Notes: generated by a model from the letters alone, not told the origin. DNA of 64,000 nucleotides from Lepidostoma basale (GCA_022606425.2 JAHDVF020001377.1:620001-684000); one strand, 5' to 3'. Positions 1-12,021 are shown, counted from the stretch's first letter. A program made the numbers and translations.

Positions 1-611
1 ACCATTTTATATTATTTTGAATTCTTATATCATATTTCAAAGCGCGTCTTCGCAAATCTTTTATCGTGAGAAATATAAAGAATGTGCGAAGTTTTTCATT
101 CCACATTCTAATGTATTTAATTAATGGAAAGAGTTTTGTTTGAATTTTATTTTTACATCAGTTTATTGTGCTTTTTTAACTACCAAATTAGCTTTTTCAG
201 AGCAACAAATATACATTTTAAATGATTTTGTTACCCTGATAAACCTACGTTTGTTAAAAATAAAAAGACAATGTATAAACCAAATATTAAAATGTTTTCA
301 TTTGTTTAATAATTAAAATATGACAAACGAAGTTATGCATACGTAATACTATAATATATCGTTACATTACCGTACAGATTTGCAAAAGCACTAACATAAA
401 TTTTCTTCAAATTTAAGATTTTTATGCCATGTCATTAACTACATATTTTGGCAAAAGTTTTTGTTTCTAAAATTTGTAAAGTTTGCAAAAAACCCGTTAG
501 AAAAAAATACATGTTATAAAACATCCAACTCAAACACAGCAAAAACAAAGAAACACGTCAAATTTCTGCCGAAATCGTTAAAAGCTCAATAACTCAACAA
601 ATTATTTTATT

Positions 612-986
612 AAGGATTAATTGTATCTCAATAGAGACGAAGATGTACTCGTACATATTTTGGAAACAGAATATGGTAGTCGAGGCGTTTACAGGACTTA
701 TGACCTGTCATTGGTTGGGTTAAGCGATCAATTTATGTTAACAACATTCCCCATTCCGCCTTTCTTACGACCACCACGTCTGACAAATTTTCGGAACTTG
801 TATATATGCTACTATGTTAAATAACTTCACATTTTTGGGCAATCTACACTAGCGCCATCTATTAAGATTATTTGTATTCTGTTTCCAAAAAAATTACATC
901 TTCGTCTCTATTGAGATACAATTAATCCTTAAAAAATGATTAACCCGCAATGGGTTAAAATTCAGAATTTGTATACATTCAAAAAA
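612..986. mobile_element. MITE M1
   Basis: Inverted ends built on aaggattaattgtatctc (left 612) and gagatacaattaatcctt (right, near 915-932). On the right a longer terminal repeat follows through aacccgcaatgggttaa and gtatacattc. The left extension is missing. Confidence 0.6.
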
Positions 987-999
987 CAATTTATTTTAT

Positions 1000-1842
1000 T
1001 ATATTTCTTTAACAGATATGTTAAAAAATTATCATTATAAAAAAAAACATAACATTCACGGATTTTTGGAACCTCTATACACTTTAAAAAGAATCTTCTA
1101 TCAAATGCGAAAAAAAATACACTCGTGTTTTTTCCAAATAGATACATAAAGAAAAAAAACTACGTAGTTTGCCAACCAAATATGTTTTGCAAACATGATT
1201 CGTTCCTCAAATTGCATTAGTTAATGATTATACTCTAATTTAACGTTGGTACGTGTTAACACCCGCTTTATAAATTTAACAGCGGAAATCAGATGTTGCG
1301 GATATCCGGAACATTCTGATGGATATAATTAAATCTTAATTAATTTGTTCTCACATCTTCTATGCCATTTCTTATAACCCATCATTATTTACATTTATTA
1401 AATCATGTTTATTTAATATAATTAATTAATAACTTGAAAGAGTAAATCACTCGTCTTCTTCTTCTTATTGTGCCGTAACGGGTCCATCTGACGTTGGAGA
1501 CTCTGTGGCGAATACCTTTTCGTGTGCCTTCTTTATTGGAGATTGTATAATGATTTCTGATACCATTGATTTAAATCCTTGGTATTAATCGTCTTAAAAA
1601 TATTCATACGAGTAGTGTGATTATAAAAAGATGTGGAGGAAGGAAAATATGACCAAATCAATAAATAACTAATAGACAACCGTCTCTGAAGTCGGAAAAT
1701 TCGACGATAGTATGTGTCACGCTGTATACATATAGAGGAATCTTGAGATGTATATCCGGTCTATCTTAGCCTTCTATCCCTCCATAAATACATAGTTACG
1801 CGATATATTGTTTGTTTTGTTAATAACGCACTAGCAAAGTGA
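1000..1842. other. no gene seen
   Basis: AT-rich sequence. A cttcttcttcttattgtgcc start at 1455 may be the GAA tail of another minus-strand LINE, but coding landmarks are lacking. Confidence 0.4.
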
Positions 1843-1859
1843 AAATACTCATAACAAAT

Positions 1860-2230
1860 AATTAATACGATTGAAAACGTCAGTTTTCTAGAAGTTTTAT
1901 TATAATTTATGGGAATGACATGTTTCGCCCTTCTAAGGCATTATCAAATGACTTTGATTTTTTGAAACATTTGATAATGCCTTAGAAGGATGTCATTTCT
2001 ATAAAATATAATAACTTATAGAAAACTGACGGCTTCATTCGTGAAGAATCGACGTGCGTGTATGACTCGATGTATGAATGTGAAGGAATCTAGAGAGGTA
2101 TGTCAGGATAGAGTAGTGTGGCGGTCCAATCTCTCTGCCTACCCCTGCGGAAAAACGGCGTGATGGTTTGTTGTTGTTGTTTTTGTTAATTATTTAATAT
2201 GGAGTTTTAGATCATTGTTCAGGAAACAAT
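1860..2230. mobile_element. hairpin element M2 bounded by 17-bp direct repeats, with a nested LINE 3' end
   Basis: An exact 17-bp duplication (AAATACTCATAACAAAT) lies at 1843-1859 and 2231-2247. The left part (1860-2035) is a hairpin whose arms carry GCGAAACATGTC-type sequence. It is followed by a 3' tail with the phrase aatatggagtttta. A 5'-truncated GTTA-family LINE end (about 2036-2190) has inserted between right arm and tail. The long variable-length duplication fits target-primed insertion. Confidence 0.65.
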
Positions 2231-2679
2231 AAATACTCATAACAAATGTAAAATAAAAAAGACTGAGAATAAACTGGGTGTTTTTTTTTGTGATTTAAAA
2301 CTATTTTTAAAATGTTTTTCATAAAACCTTCAAAATAGGAAATAATTTCTTCGGGTGACCATCAATACGACATACCCATTCTGAGATCCAGATTTTTTTA
2401 GTCAATTTTACATTTAATGGGTTAGTTCCAACGTCCTTATATGAAGTTGCAGATATCACCAGTCGTTTCCAATACCTCTCTATAAAAGGTTATATAATTT
2501 ACCACTGATTTTGATTAACGAACCGTCCGAATATCTTGGCACGATAATAATCGATCGTGTATATCTCCAAAATCGGCGATGTTGAGACGACAGCGCGGAC
2601 TATGTCGGATTTCATTTAATTGTTTATTTGAGAAAATCACCTCCCTTGGATATTGACGCTATCACTACTAAGAAAATAA

Positions 2680-3125
2680 ATCGATCTAAGATATTTCAAC
2701 AGGAATACTTCAATTCTCTCCGAAGAAGTAATTCGAAAAATTCGAAATGCGCACATGGGCACCCCCGTGAACGTTATTGAATTATTTTGAATTGTGTTAT
2801 TATTATTGTTGTATGACAGCAGTGTAGTAAACAAAAGGAAAACAATTTGGTATTGTTATTATAGTTGTGAACATTTTAACGTGTATGTTAAAAGGTGATT
2901 TATAATTATTATTTAACGTCAAGTCCAATCTTTGATTTATTTCATTTGTTGTAAGTAATTAGCTAAAATCCAATAAGAACTATCAATTATTATTTTAAAT
3001 TTTGAATTGAATCATAATATTTGTTATAACAAAAGCATAAACGTTCCAAAAAAATCTCTATAACATCTGTCAGATCATGTAAACAACAATAATTTTATAA
3101 TATTTTTATAAATATGTAAAATTAT
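2680..3125. repeat. dispersed repeat blocks X and Y
   Basis: 2680-2860 matches 20560-20720, and 2912-3125 matches 19925-20130. In the first copy X precedes Y; in the second Y precedes X. Confidence 0.5.
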
Positions 3126-3339
3126 ATAAGTTTTTTCGTTTATAAAAAGAATTTTGACAGTGGTGTAAAAATAAATTTTTCATTTGTTCCAATGACAATT
3201 TGAATAAATTTTTCAATAATATTTTTAAGTTCTTGCTGGTGTTGGATTGTTTTAAGTGCCTAATTACAGTAAATAAAATAAAAACAGTGGATAACGTGGA
3301 AGAAAATTTTAATAAACACAAATGTCCGGATCGTCCAGC

Positions 3340-3635
3340 TGACGACAAGTGCACCATCTAAAAGAACATTATGTGTTAAATTATTTTTCTTTGTTCTTTT
3401 ATTTTATATCATTGTATTTCAGATAATTTGTTTTAGATTTATTATGTAGACGTTGAACGATCGAAGTGTGCGCGGGATATGCCTGTTGGTGGCGATGAGG
3501 TTCGCAATCCATCACACCGCGTCTCTCGCGATGGCGAAAAGAGAAGGATGGAGTGCCGCATCGATTAAAGTGTGGCAGTCCATTCTTTCTGCCTACCCTT
3601 TCGGGGAGACTGCGTGATGGTTAGTTAGCTAGTTA
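3340..3635 (+). mobile_element. short element S-A sharing LINE family A 3' end
   Basis: Body: gcaccatctaaaa, gatcgaagtgtgcgcggga, ggcgatgaggttcgcaa, cgcgtctc. It then switches to the family A 3' end and GTTA tail. The same body without LINE coding sequence recurs at four other sites. A hairpin is possible between cgcgggaga and tctcccgcg in better copies. Confidence 0.6.
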
Positions 3636-3827
3636 TAATAGTTATAAATATGTATCTTACTGAAGAAGTACAGTATTACAACACAAAGTATGGCGTATAT
3701 AGAATTAAAATACATTAAAAGTTAAAACTTATTACTGTTAACGATTGTACAGTGAAGTTTTTAAAGGGTTGAAAATGTTTACTTCTGAAAATATTTCACA
3801 GGTTGCAACTTGTTTAAAAATTTAACA
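3636..3827. repeat. dispersed repeat blocks Z and W
   Basis: tatgtatcttactgaagaag and tacaacacaaagtatggcg match 22205-22310, and 3725-3815 matches 20765-20870. An S-A insertion separates this from blocks X and Y. Confidence 0.45.
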
Positions 3828-4413
3828 ACATTTTGAATGTATACAAATACTTGTAGACGAATACTGGATTTTACCCATTGCGGGTTATCAATTCAAGAAT
3901 TAATTGTATCTCAATAGAGACGAAGATGCAAATTGGAAACAGAATATGGTTGATCGAGGTGTTTACAAGACTTATGACCTGTCCTTGGTTGGGTTAAGCG
4001 CACGCTTTATGTAATTCAGCATTCCCCATTCCGCCCTTCTTACCACCACCACGTCTTACAAACTTTTGGACGCGGTTTCTAGCAATGCGCTAATGGCGGT
4101 AGCCTTTCACATTGCGTTAAAAAGATCTTAATGCTTAAAAAAAACAATCTTCATAGATGGCGTTAGTGTGTAGATTGAAAAAACTACCATGCAAAGGGTG
4201 GTGTTGCAGATTAACATATATACAACTTCCAAAAATTTGTCAGACATGGTGGTCATAAGAATAAAAGGTGGAATGGGGAAAGTTGTATTACATAAAGCGT
4301 GCGCTTAACCCAACCAATGACAGGTCATAAGTCCTGTAAACACCTCGATCAACCATATTCTGTTTCCAATTTGCATCTTCGTCTCTACTGAGATACAATT
4401 AATTCTTGAGTTT
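3828..4413. mobile_element. MITE M1, long copy with near-palindromic halves
   Basis: Starts with the outer terminal repeat (attttgaatgtatacaaat) and ends in the inner one (gagatacaattaattctt). Two halves (about 3930-4060 and 4215-4390) are nearly inverted copies of each other, which looks like a head-to-head dimer. Confidence 0.6.
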
Positions 4414-4439
4414 AAAATTATTTGCGTATTTTTTTACTT

Positions 4440-4740
4440 GGATCGTTTTGCAGCTTTCTCGTGATAGAATTGTAGATTTATTTCGAGTTCATCTCTCCGA
4501 GGCTGCAACACTTGACATGAATCCGTATGATTGACCAGCAAACTAACTGCTCAGATTCAATAAGTTCGATCTCGGGGCAAAAAATTTCCCCGCCGTTATG
4601 GCCGCACAATACCACGTTGTGATCTTCGGATTCCCCACATCAATAAAACTATTGCCGTTAGATCTCGCCTTGACCATCGGAAATCGTTTGTTGTCCGCGA
4701 CACGCGTTTTCGCCCGCAACGTTTGCACATTATTCGTTAA
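4440..4740. other. unexplained higher-GC block between MITE M1 copies
   Basis: Less AT-rich than its surroundings, and absent elsewhere in the window. The minus strand has a 60-codon stretch without stops but no recognised motif. Confidence 0.3.
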
Positions 4741-4764
4741 TTTATTTTTGATACAAAGAAAGAT

Positions 4765-5050
4765 ATAAAAAGATCTTCTGCTTAATGCTTAAATCTAATC
4801 TTCATAGATGGCGCTGGTCTGTGAATTGAAACTGACATGTGAATTGTAGTGTTGGATATTAACATATATACAACTTCCAAAAATTTGTCAGACATGGTGG
4901 TCATAAGAAAAAAATGTGGAATGGGGAATGTTGTATTATAATACATAAAGCGTGCGCTTAACACAACCAATGACAGGTCATAAGTCCTGTAAACACCTCG
5001 ATCACCATATTCAGTTTCCAATTTGTATATTCGTCTCTATTGAGATAAAA
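4765..5050. mobile_element. MITE M1, partial
   Basis: Right half only, from agatcttctgcttaatgc to the end cgtctctattgagataaaat. Confidence 0.55.
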
Positions 5051-5077
5051 TTAGACAAAGAATATTATTTATTTCTA

Positions 5078-5497
5078 ACATTTCGAATATACAAATACTT
5101 GTAGACGAATACTGGATTTTACCCATTGCGGGTTATCATTTTAAGGATTAATTGTATCTCAATAGAGACGAAGATGCAAATTGGAAACAGCATATGGTGG
5201 TCGAGGCGTTTACAGGACTTATGACCTGTCATTGGTTGAGTTAAGCGATCGCTTTATGTAATAAAACATTCCCCATTCCGCCCTTCTTACGACCACCACC
5301 TCTGACAAATTTTTGAAGGATGTATATATGCTAATAGGTTGATAAACACTTCACATATTTTTGTTCAATCTACACTAGCGCCATCTATTAAGATTAGGTA
5401 AACACGGGTCATAAGTCCTGTAAACGCCTCGATCACCATATTCTGTTTCCAAAAAACAATTTACATATTCGTCTCTATTGAGATAAAATCAATCCTT
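5078..5497. mobile_element. MITE M1
   Basis: The left outer terminal repeat (gaatatacaaatacttgtag, acccattgcgggttat) and both inner ends are present. Confidence 0.6.
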
Positions 5498-5904
5498 AAA
5501 AATGACTCACACTAATTTATGTAACAATAAAAAAATTTGGTTGCTTTAAAAGTATGGCAACATTACTTTCTTCAGTAATCTCGCCGCTTGTAGTGTGAAA
5601 GGCGGCGAGATGCTTCCATAATTCAATTGTATTGTATGTAGATCGCTCTTGATATTTCCGCCCCGTCCATTCAGAGCTTTTTACATCATTTTCAAGTAGC
5701 TAAACGTTAACTCTGCACGATTCTTCGGATGTCTAAACTATTGTGATTGTTACGTAACACCTATTTTTTGTATGCATCAACGTGCATAGATATTCCGAGT
5801 ATACCTCGTAAGGAAACTTAAAATTTTTCAAATTGTGTTTTTCACTTTGTTTAACCAATTTTCCTAAAACAACCTATGGTATTTTGGAGTGAGATTTTTA
5901 AACA

Positions 5905-6440
5905 TTACGCCGTCTCCTCTTAGGGGTAGGCGGAAAGAATGGACCGCCACATTATTATTTCTTGATATACTTCTCTTGTTATGCACGCACGTCGATTTCT
6001 TCGACTCTTCACGTGACCGACATTCAATATTTGATGTATTGTATCATATCACGATTTCTTCGTTCTTCCTTTATTTCTAGTTCGTTTACATTGTTAAAAT
6101 ATACTTATTTTACCATTATTTCTTCATTCATTCTTTATAAGTGTCCAAACCATCTAAATGATCGTTTCATTATTATAGTCCATTGTTTTGGCCGATTAAA
6201 AACTGTTAAATTAAAAAACTTTGTTTTATGAATCACAATTGTATTTTAATTTTTTGCAACAAAAAAAAGCACAAATACATAAAACAAGCTTTGTAATTTA
6301 ATATTTTATTATTTTGTTTATAACACTTTCATTGTCACTTCATTCTCTTCTTTTGTTTTCATTCGACTCTCCATATTACACAGATTTTCCGCACATTCGT
6401 CTAAGAGTTCTCATTTCTGTTTTTATTGTATTTTCATCAT
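5905..6440 (-). mobile_element. LINE family A, decayed with insertion
   Basis: Complement of the family A C-terminus at 5905-6180 and 6310-6440. About 130 nt of unrelated AT-rich sequence lies between. Confidence 0.6.
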
Positions 6441-6919
6441 TCTTTTGCCATATCATTCATAACATAAAAATCATTAAAAAAAACACAATCATAAAAAACC
6501 TACGTCGTGCGATACTCAGATATATAGAGAACATCTGAATTTTTTTTAAGTAAATCGGTACATTATTACTTGAGATAACATGTCAACCGTTTGGAAAAAA
6601 GGCAGTTTTGGAAAAACGCGTTGAAAGTTTGGAGTCGAGTTTTGCGCGATCTAAGTCGTATAATGGTGTGTTATACTTACATTTTCTCAACCAGCGATCC
6701 CAGCCTCGTACAATTTTCGACCTTACGCGAAATTCATTTCTAATGATTTATTGGGTACAAAAGAGTTTTCATAATGTGGGCTCTTCCCAGGTAATCAGAG
6801 TTTTCCTGTCGTTTATCGTTCATTCGTCTGGCCGGACCGATTTAGTTAGTGCGTCACAAAAATAGCTGTAACTTATTAAGGGTTAGAACTTTAAAAATAT
6901 AAATAGATTTTTTTTATTT

Positions 6920-7431
6920 TCTACAATGCAGTGCACAATGGTGTTCTTGTGCCGACCCTTATGTATGGAAGTGAAGCATGGAACTGGCAAAAGAAGGATG
7001 AAAGTAGAATAAATGCAGTAGAAATGAGATCTCTAAGACGAATGTGTGGCAAATCTGTTTATGATAGAGTGACAAATGAAAGTATAAGAAGTGAATGTGG
7101 TGCGAATGAAAGTGTTATGAACAAAATAAGGAAAGGGTCATTAAGATGGTTTGGACACATGGAAAGAATGAGTGAAGACAGAATGGTAAAGAAGGTATAT
7201 GTAAACGGCGTGAGCGGAGCTCGAAATAGAGGAAGGCCGAGGATAACGTGGCACGATCAAATCAATCAAATATTGAATGTCGGTCACGTGAGGAGTCGGA
7301 GAAATCGACGTGCGTGCATGACAAGATGTATGTAGCGAGAGAAGTATGTCAGGACAGAACAGTGTGGCGTTCCATTCTTTCTGCCTATCCCTCCGGGGAG
7401 ACGGCGTGATGGTAAGTTAGTTAGTTAGTTA
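6920..7431 (+). mobile_element. 5'-truncated LINE, GTTA-tailed family A
   Basis: A frame of 134 residues (6931-7335) reads the C-terminus of a non-LTR reverse transcriptase: VLVPTLMYGSEAWNW, AVEMRSLRRMCGKSVYDR, RWFGHMERMSEDR, RGRPRITWHDQINQ. After a frame break, the 3' end (ctgcctatccctccgggga, ggcgtgatgg) leads into a GTTA tandem tail. Simple-repeat tails and truncation suggest an RTE-like mode of insertion; the clade is inferred. Confidence 0.75.
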
Positions 7432-7549
7432 TTTTCTACACTAGAATACCCCCTTAAGTTAATAAATTCTTGTACTCGTATATAAATAGTTTATTCTGAA
7501 GTACCTTAACATCGCTGTTTCGTCGCCTTAGATTATTACATAACATCAC

Positions 7550-7740
7550 ATTACAGCGAGATTCAAGCCATTTACACGTCCGCGCGATGCAATTCTGTCC
7601 AGGTCCGCCTAGTCACCTGAATTTATTGGGCTAGCGTCCCGCGGGCGAACAAAGCTACCGAGTCAGGGCTGCCAATCTCACGCCGGGGCTACCAACGGCG
7701 CATTGTTTTACTCATAATTACTGCTGTTGTAAATCTTGTT
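7550..7740. other. unexplained GC-rich block
   Basis: Contains cgtcccgcgggcgaac and cacgccggggctaccaac. No frame, repeat partner or known motif was found. Confidence 0.3.
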
Positions 7741-7982
7741 TCACACAGACCATTATTTGATTCACGTGGAATCACCAGTGATTATTTTGATATCAAAGGT
7801 GATCTGATCTGTCATACTGGGAACGCAAACACGCGTATATACCTGTATGTAACATACCATAGATTCTATTTCATCTTTTTCACAAAGTTGTGCAATTTTT
7901 CGAAATAATTTTGCGAAAAGTGTTTCTAGTAACTAATAACATCGAGTAATATATTTTATAACATGAAGTATAGCATTTTAAA

Positions 7983-8342
7983 TGTGGCTCCATCGCCGAA
8001 TGCTCAGAATTCCCTGGACAGACATGGTTACCAATACCTAAGTCCTGAGGCGAGCTAGAGTTAACAGGGAACTGTTATCAACTATCAAGGTTCGGAAAAT
8101 TTCACATCTGGGTCATATACTGCGTGGGGAAAAGTACCACCTTCTCCAACTGATATTGGAGGGGAAAGTTGAGGGACGCCGAGGGCCCGGTAGAAGACAA
8201 ACGTCCTGGCTGCAAAACGTGAGGGAGTGGACCGGCATCCGAAGTGTGGAGGAGCCGTTTCGAGCGGCGCAGAACAGGGACAGGTTCGCCTAGGTGATCG
8301 CCAACGGGAGCCGACTGGGCACTTGAAGAAGAAGAAGAAGAT
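7983..8342 (+). mobile_element. LINE family B 3' end, GAA-tailed
   Basis: Broken frames read LHRRMLRIPWTDMVTN, RELLSTIKVRKISHLGHIL, EKYHLLQLILEGKVEGRRGP, RRQTSWLQNV and a GAAGAAGAAG tail. Confidence 0.65.
8323..8342 (+). repeat. GAA simple repeat, LINE B tail
   Basis: gaagaagaagaagaag at the 3' end of the family B copy. Confidence 0.6.
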
Positions 8343-8783
8343 AGGATGGAAAAATTCAATCGTAAATAGAATCTCTCAGACGAATATGTGATAAAAATTT
8401 CACAATATTATAAAATATATGAAATTAAAAAAAAAATGAGAAATGGAACGCTGATACTGTTTTGAACATGCATAAGTAATTTTGGAAAAATGATTGTGAA
8501 GAATATGTTAATTATTTACTGACGAAAATATTCATAGCGCACTTATCTGTTAGGAGTCTGAAAATATTGTTTTTGACTGATATGCTATAATACATATTTA
8601 TATACGAGTATAAAAACTTTATTAGTACCATCTCTTCTCGATATCATGCTGTACTTCTTACGGTTCTGAGTATCGCCTTCACTCAATCTATTTCTCTGCA
8701 AGACGCTTATTCAATGTCTTTATAAAATAATAATAAAAATATTAAGTCTTTCTAAGTTCATATCTTAGTTAAATACTTACACT

Positions 8784-8860
8784 TGAAAATGGAGGTCACC
8801 TCCGGAACATTGTCATTGAACATTTTATAAAGATATTGAATAAATAAAAGTGGAAAAAAT
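8784..8860 (+). repeat. decayed copy of the 50600-type element
   Basis: Keeps the GGAGGTCACCTCC stem and an AATAAAAGTGGA-like 3' motif. Core and GAAA are mutated (GGAA). Confidence 0.4.
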
Positions 8861-8961
8861 ACAGTGTTGTGTTTCAAATTCCAATTTACAGTCGGAATTC
8901 CACAGTTTTAACGCCTTAACTTTATTGGTTAAAACAATGTTTCTTATGCTATTCAGATATT

Positions 8962-8999
8962 TTTCTCGACACGTTTCGAAGACATTGATACCTTCAGAA
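8962..8999 (-). repeat. decayed copy of the 15287-type motif
   Basis: GAAACGTGTCGAGAA is retained on the minus strand, but the core is missing between the closing stem and stem II. Confidence 0.35.
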
Positions 9000-9557
9000 C
9001 ATCTAGAGAATGATATGAACGTGTTTTAATAACGAATTCTTAAATTTTTTTAATTTTAATTCCAATTTCCATTTTCAAAAATTTGAATTAAGCTACAATA
9101 TTTTATTTTTGTATTGTGTAGGATCCACTGCCTGAATGACGCTGTTTATTTCTTATTTTTAAACATCTCTTTTTACGAAACTTTGAAGCCGATTTGATAA
9201 ATGACTTTCGTTCGACCTCGAAAACCCTGAAGGTGACATATTTCGAATTCACCTTTTCGATAATAATTACCTTTAGGACCTCTCGAACTGATTTACGGCT
9301 GCCTCCCATTCTCGACACATCATCCTTTGATTACACCAATCATTTTAATTACCACCAAATCGTATTAAAAAGCACAATTATAATAATGAAACATTCATCG
9401 GTTATTATGACCACCCATATGTTTTATACATACAATTTTACCTTCCTTAACCAATGCAGCGTAGCCTGTATACATAACTTCAACTTAATAAATACTGCTT
9501 TAAGATTTTGCCTATCTTTTGTACATTTACGCTTCCATTTAAATCATTTATAATTAC

Positions 9558-9800
9558 ATCTTCTTCTTCTTTTTGTCCTGTCACACCTCCGTGGTGCATA
9601 GGGCCTCAAGGAACCTTCTCCACCCGACTCTTTCGCATGCCTGATGCCTAACATCATCCCAAGTGAGGCCTGCTGCCTTAACCTCGTCCTGCAGGGTTCT
9701 TCTCCAGGTGGCTCTAAGTCTGCCTCGCTTTCTCTTTCCCCCCATAGGGGACCAGTCTAGTGCACCCTGAGCGATGCAGGCTGAGTTCCGTCTCAGAGTA
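9558..9800 (-). mobile_element. LINE family C 3' end
   Basis: Minus strand reads KRKRGRLRATWRRTLQDEVK, LTWDDVRHQACERVGWRRFL, EALCTTEV then stop and a GAA-rich tail. Confidence 0.6.
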
Positions 9801-10084
9801 TAATTACATAGTAAATACTTATTGGGCATAAAATAAATATTGTGTCGAGAATCGGAGAAAATTTACCAATACAAAACTGACGCAATGTCGTGTATTAAAA
9901 TGTAAAAGAAAAAAGTATGTACGTTCGCCTCACACACACTATTTACGTCTCACGCTCGCTACTTCAATAATCGCGAGCGCGAGAAAGACAAATAATTAGT
10001 CTTGTTCTGTCAAGAAAATTACCTCAGTCGCTTTTAGACGCTTGTCATGAGCGGAACTCTCACTTGAATGTTTTTCTAAAGTTG

Positions 10085-10247
10085 CGGGAGATGCCTATTG
10101 GTGGCGATGAGGTTCGCAACCCATCACACAGCGTCTCCGCGGGGGGGGGAAAGAGAATGAGATGGAGTGCCGCAACGGTTAAAGTGTGACAGTTCATTCT
10201 TTCTGCCTACCCCTTCTGGGAGATGGCGTGATGGTTAGTTAGTTAGT
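10085..10247 (+). mobile_element. short element S-A
   Basis: Starts within the body (gcgggagatgcctattgg), contains an expanded G run, and ends with the GTTA tail. Confidence 0.6.
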
Positions 10248-10317
10248 TTTAGTAATTACATAATCGATTATTTTCGTATTTTTTTGTTTTAAGATTGAAT
10301 ATACTTAAACAAAATAA

Positions 10318-10705
10318 ACTGGTTCGAAAGGTAGATCCTCCACAGAATCTTCGGACCCATTAAGGATGGTCAGACGTGGAGAAGGAGATACAACCCAGAG
10401 CTCTACGATCTATACCAGGACGTCAGCGTGGTTAAGTTTATAAAGATTAACAGACTGTGCTGGCTAGGGCACTTGCACCGCATGGGAGATCTGGAGCCCC
10501 CCGAAAGAGTGTTGTATGACAATCCAGCAGGGCGAAGAAGCATCGGTAGGCCGAGACTGCGATGGCTGGATGGTGCCGTAGCAGATTGTCGGGTCATGGA
10601 GAAGCAAGACTGGGAGGTGGCGGCCAGAGACAGGACGGGATGGAGACGTTTCTTGGAGGAGGCCAAGACCCACCAAGGATTGTAACGCCGGAGAAGAAGA
10701 AGATA
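10318..10705 (+). mobile_element. LINE family D 3' end, GAA-tailed
   Basis: Reads FIKINRLCWLGHLHRMGDLE, PAGRRSIGRPRLRWLD, DRTGWRRFLEEAKTHQGL, stop, then gagaagaagaag. Confidence 0.65.
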
Positions 10706-10786
10706 TTATCACTTTCGACTTCAAACAGGACCAATATTCTATGAATATTTCAATTTTTTTGTTGGATTAATCTTCCTTTGACATCT

Positions 10787-11044
10787 AAAGGCCGTGCCAC
10801 ACTGAAACAAACTCTCCACAGGGGTGACCTTGGTGGAGAGCTGTGGAGCCCACGGTTGGTGTAGCGTCCACATACGGTTGTAAACAAGCTCTCCACACGT
10901 GGAATGCGTGTTTAAACGCGCGTCCGTCCACAAAGTTTGTTGAAGGTCAAGCGAATTTTTATTTAAAACAAGTGTCTACACAGTTTTAAACCGCCGGTGG
11001 AGACCGATGTGGAGAGCTTGTTTAAAACAGTGTGGCCCGCCTTT
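10787..11044. mobile_element. MITE with AAAGGC ends
   Basis: Left end aaaggccgtgccacactg and right end cagtgtggcccgccttt are inverted repeats with one mismatch or so. The interior has repeated ctctccaca/gtggagag words. Superfamily uncertain. Confidence 0.6.
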
Positions 11045-11332
11045 AATTTTGACAAAGGAATTTGCAAAAGCATGTTTACTTGGGAAACGTTTACTTTTTA
11101 TGAAATGATCACCACTGTCGATCCATATTTTTCAATCCCAGTATGCGTCACTTTGACCACAGCACTGCCATTATTTATCTCACCTTCCTACTCAATTTCA
11201 AAATCCGAAATGCCTCTTTTGACCTGTTTCGAAAAGTTCATTACACTACTTTGTTGAATTTTTATTATAAATTCGTCAGACTCAAATATTATTCGAAAAA
11301 TGATTTTACATATTTGGTAATAATTAAATGAA

Positions 11333-11415
11333 ACGATGAATTTCTAACTACTTCCACTTTTGTCTTCATTTCGACAGTGACCGTTTTCGCCAGACTCGCT
11401 AGCATCAACAGACTG
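11333..11415 (-). repeat. single-arm copy of M4
   Basis: Minus strand reads CTGTTGAT, GCTAG stem, GCGAAAACGGTC, then the AAAAGTGGAAGTAGTT-type end. Confidence 0.45.
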
Positions 11416-11981
11416 GTGATAAGACCATTTGTTTCACTTTTTACGAAGCGAATGTTGCCCTACTTGAATTGATATTTTATTTCAATTACACTTCGTTTAC
11501 AAGATGCATCATTCTTTTAACCCTTGCTTTAGACTACAATAAAATTTCTAAGTGTAATTAAATTTGCTCACATATAACGCGTTCAATTCTACTTTCACTG
11601 TGCAAATACTCCATGCAAGTTAAGCAAGAATACAGCTTGCAATGCTGACTTGTCATATGGCTCCCAGGAGCTTGGAACTTCGCAAATCGATTTTTTTTTC
11701 TTCGCAGTAACAGTGGTGTGAAATAATCTGCACTGTTACATTCGCATTCAAGACTGCGAATGAGTTTTCAGGAGCTCTCTTAATTTCCAGAGTAATAATA
11801 TATTAATGACATTTTTAAACACCGTTTTTTTAGTTCATAAAACGAGCTCTTTACTCTCTACTGACATATCTATTATTCTTCCGCATTCATACGGTAATTC
11901 ATACACGCATTTAATTATTTGAAAAAAAAATAATAACAATACACTTTTAGTAATTTGTATCTACACCACTTCATTTGGTAA

Positions 11982-12021
11982 CACCAACCGGTTTCGCTTC
12001 CGCCGGAGCTTCGTCAGGGTG
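11982..12021 (-). ncRNA. hammerhead-ribozyme-like motif
   Basis: Read on the minus strand: CACC (12018-12021), core CTGACGA (12011-12017), extra A (12010), imperfect stem GCTCC/GGAAGC (11996-12009, one bulged A), GAAA (11992-11995), CCGG palindrome (11988-11991), TT, then GGTG (11982-11985) pairing with CACC. Core bases fit the hammerhead consensus exactly. The AAGTGG motif follows about 15 nt downstream. No other repeat arm is obvious nearby, so this looks like a solo copy. Confidence 0.55.

Noticed and set aside
621..824. Open frame of 67 codons
   Set aside because: Begins at TTG inside MITE M1 and follows its terminal repeat; no ATG and no homology.
9194..9553. Open frame of 119 codons, plus strand
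   Set aside because: No recognisable domain, low-complexity AT-rich composition and no splice or regulatory support.
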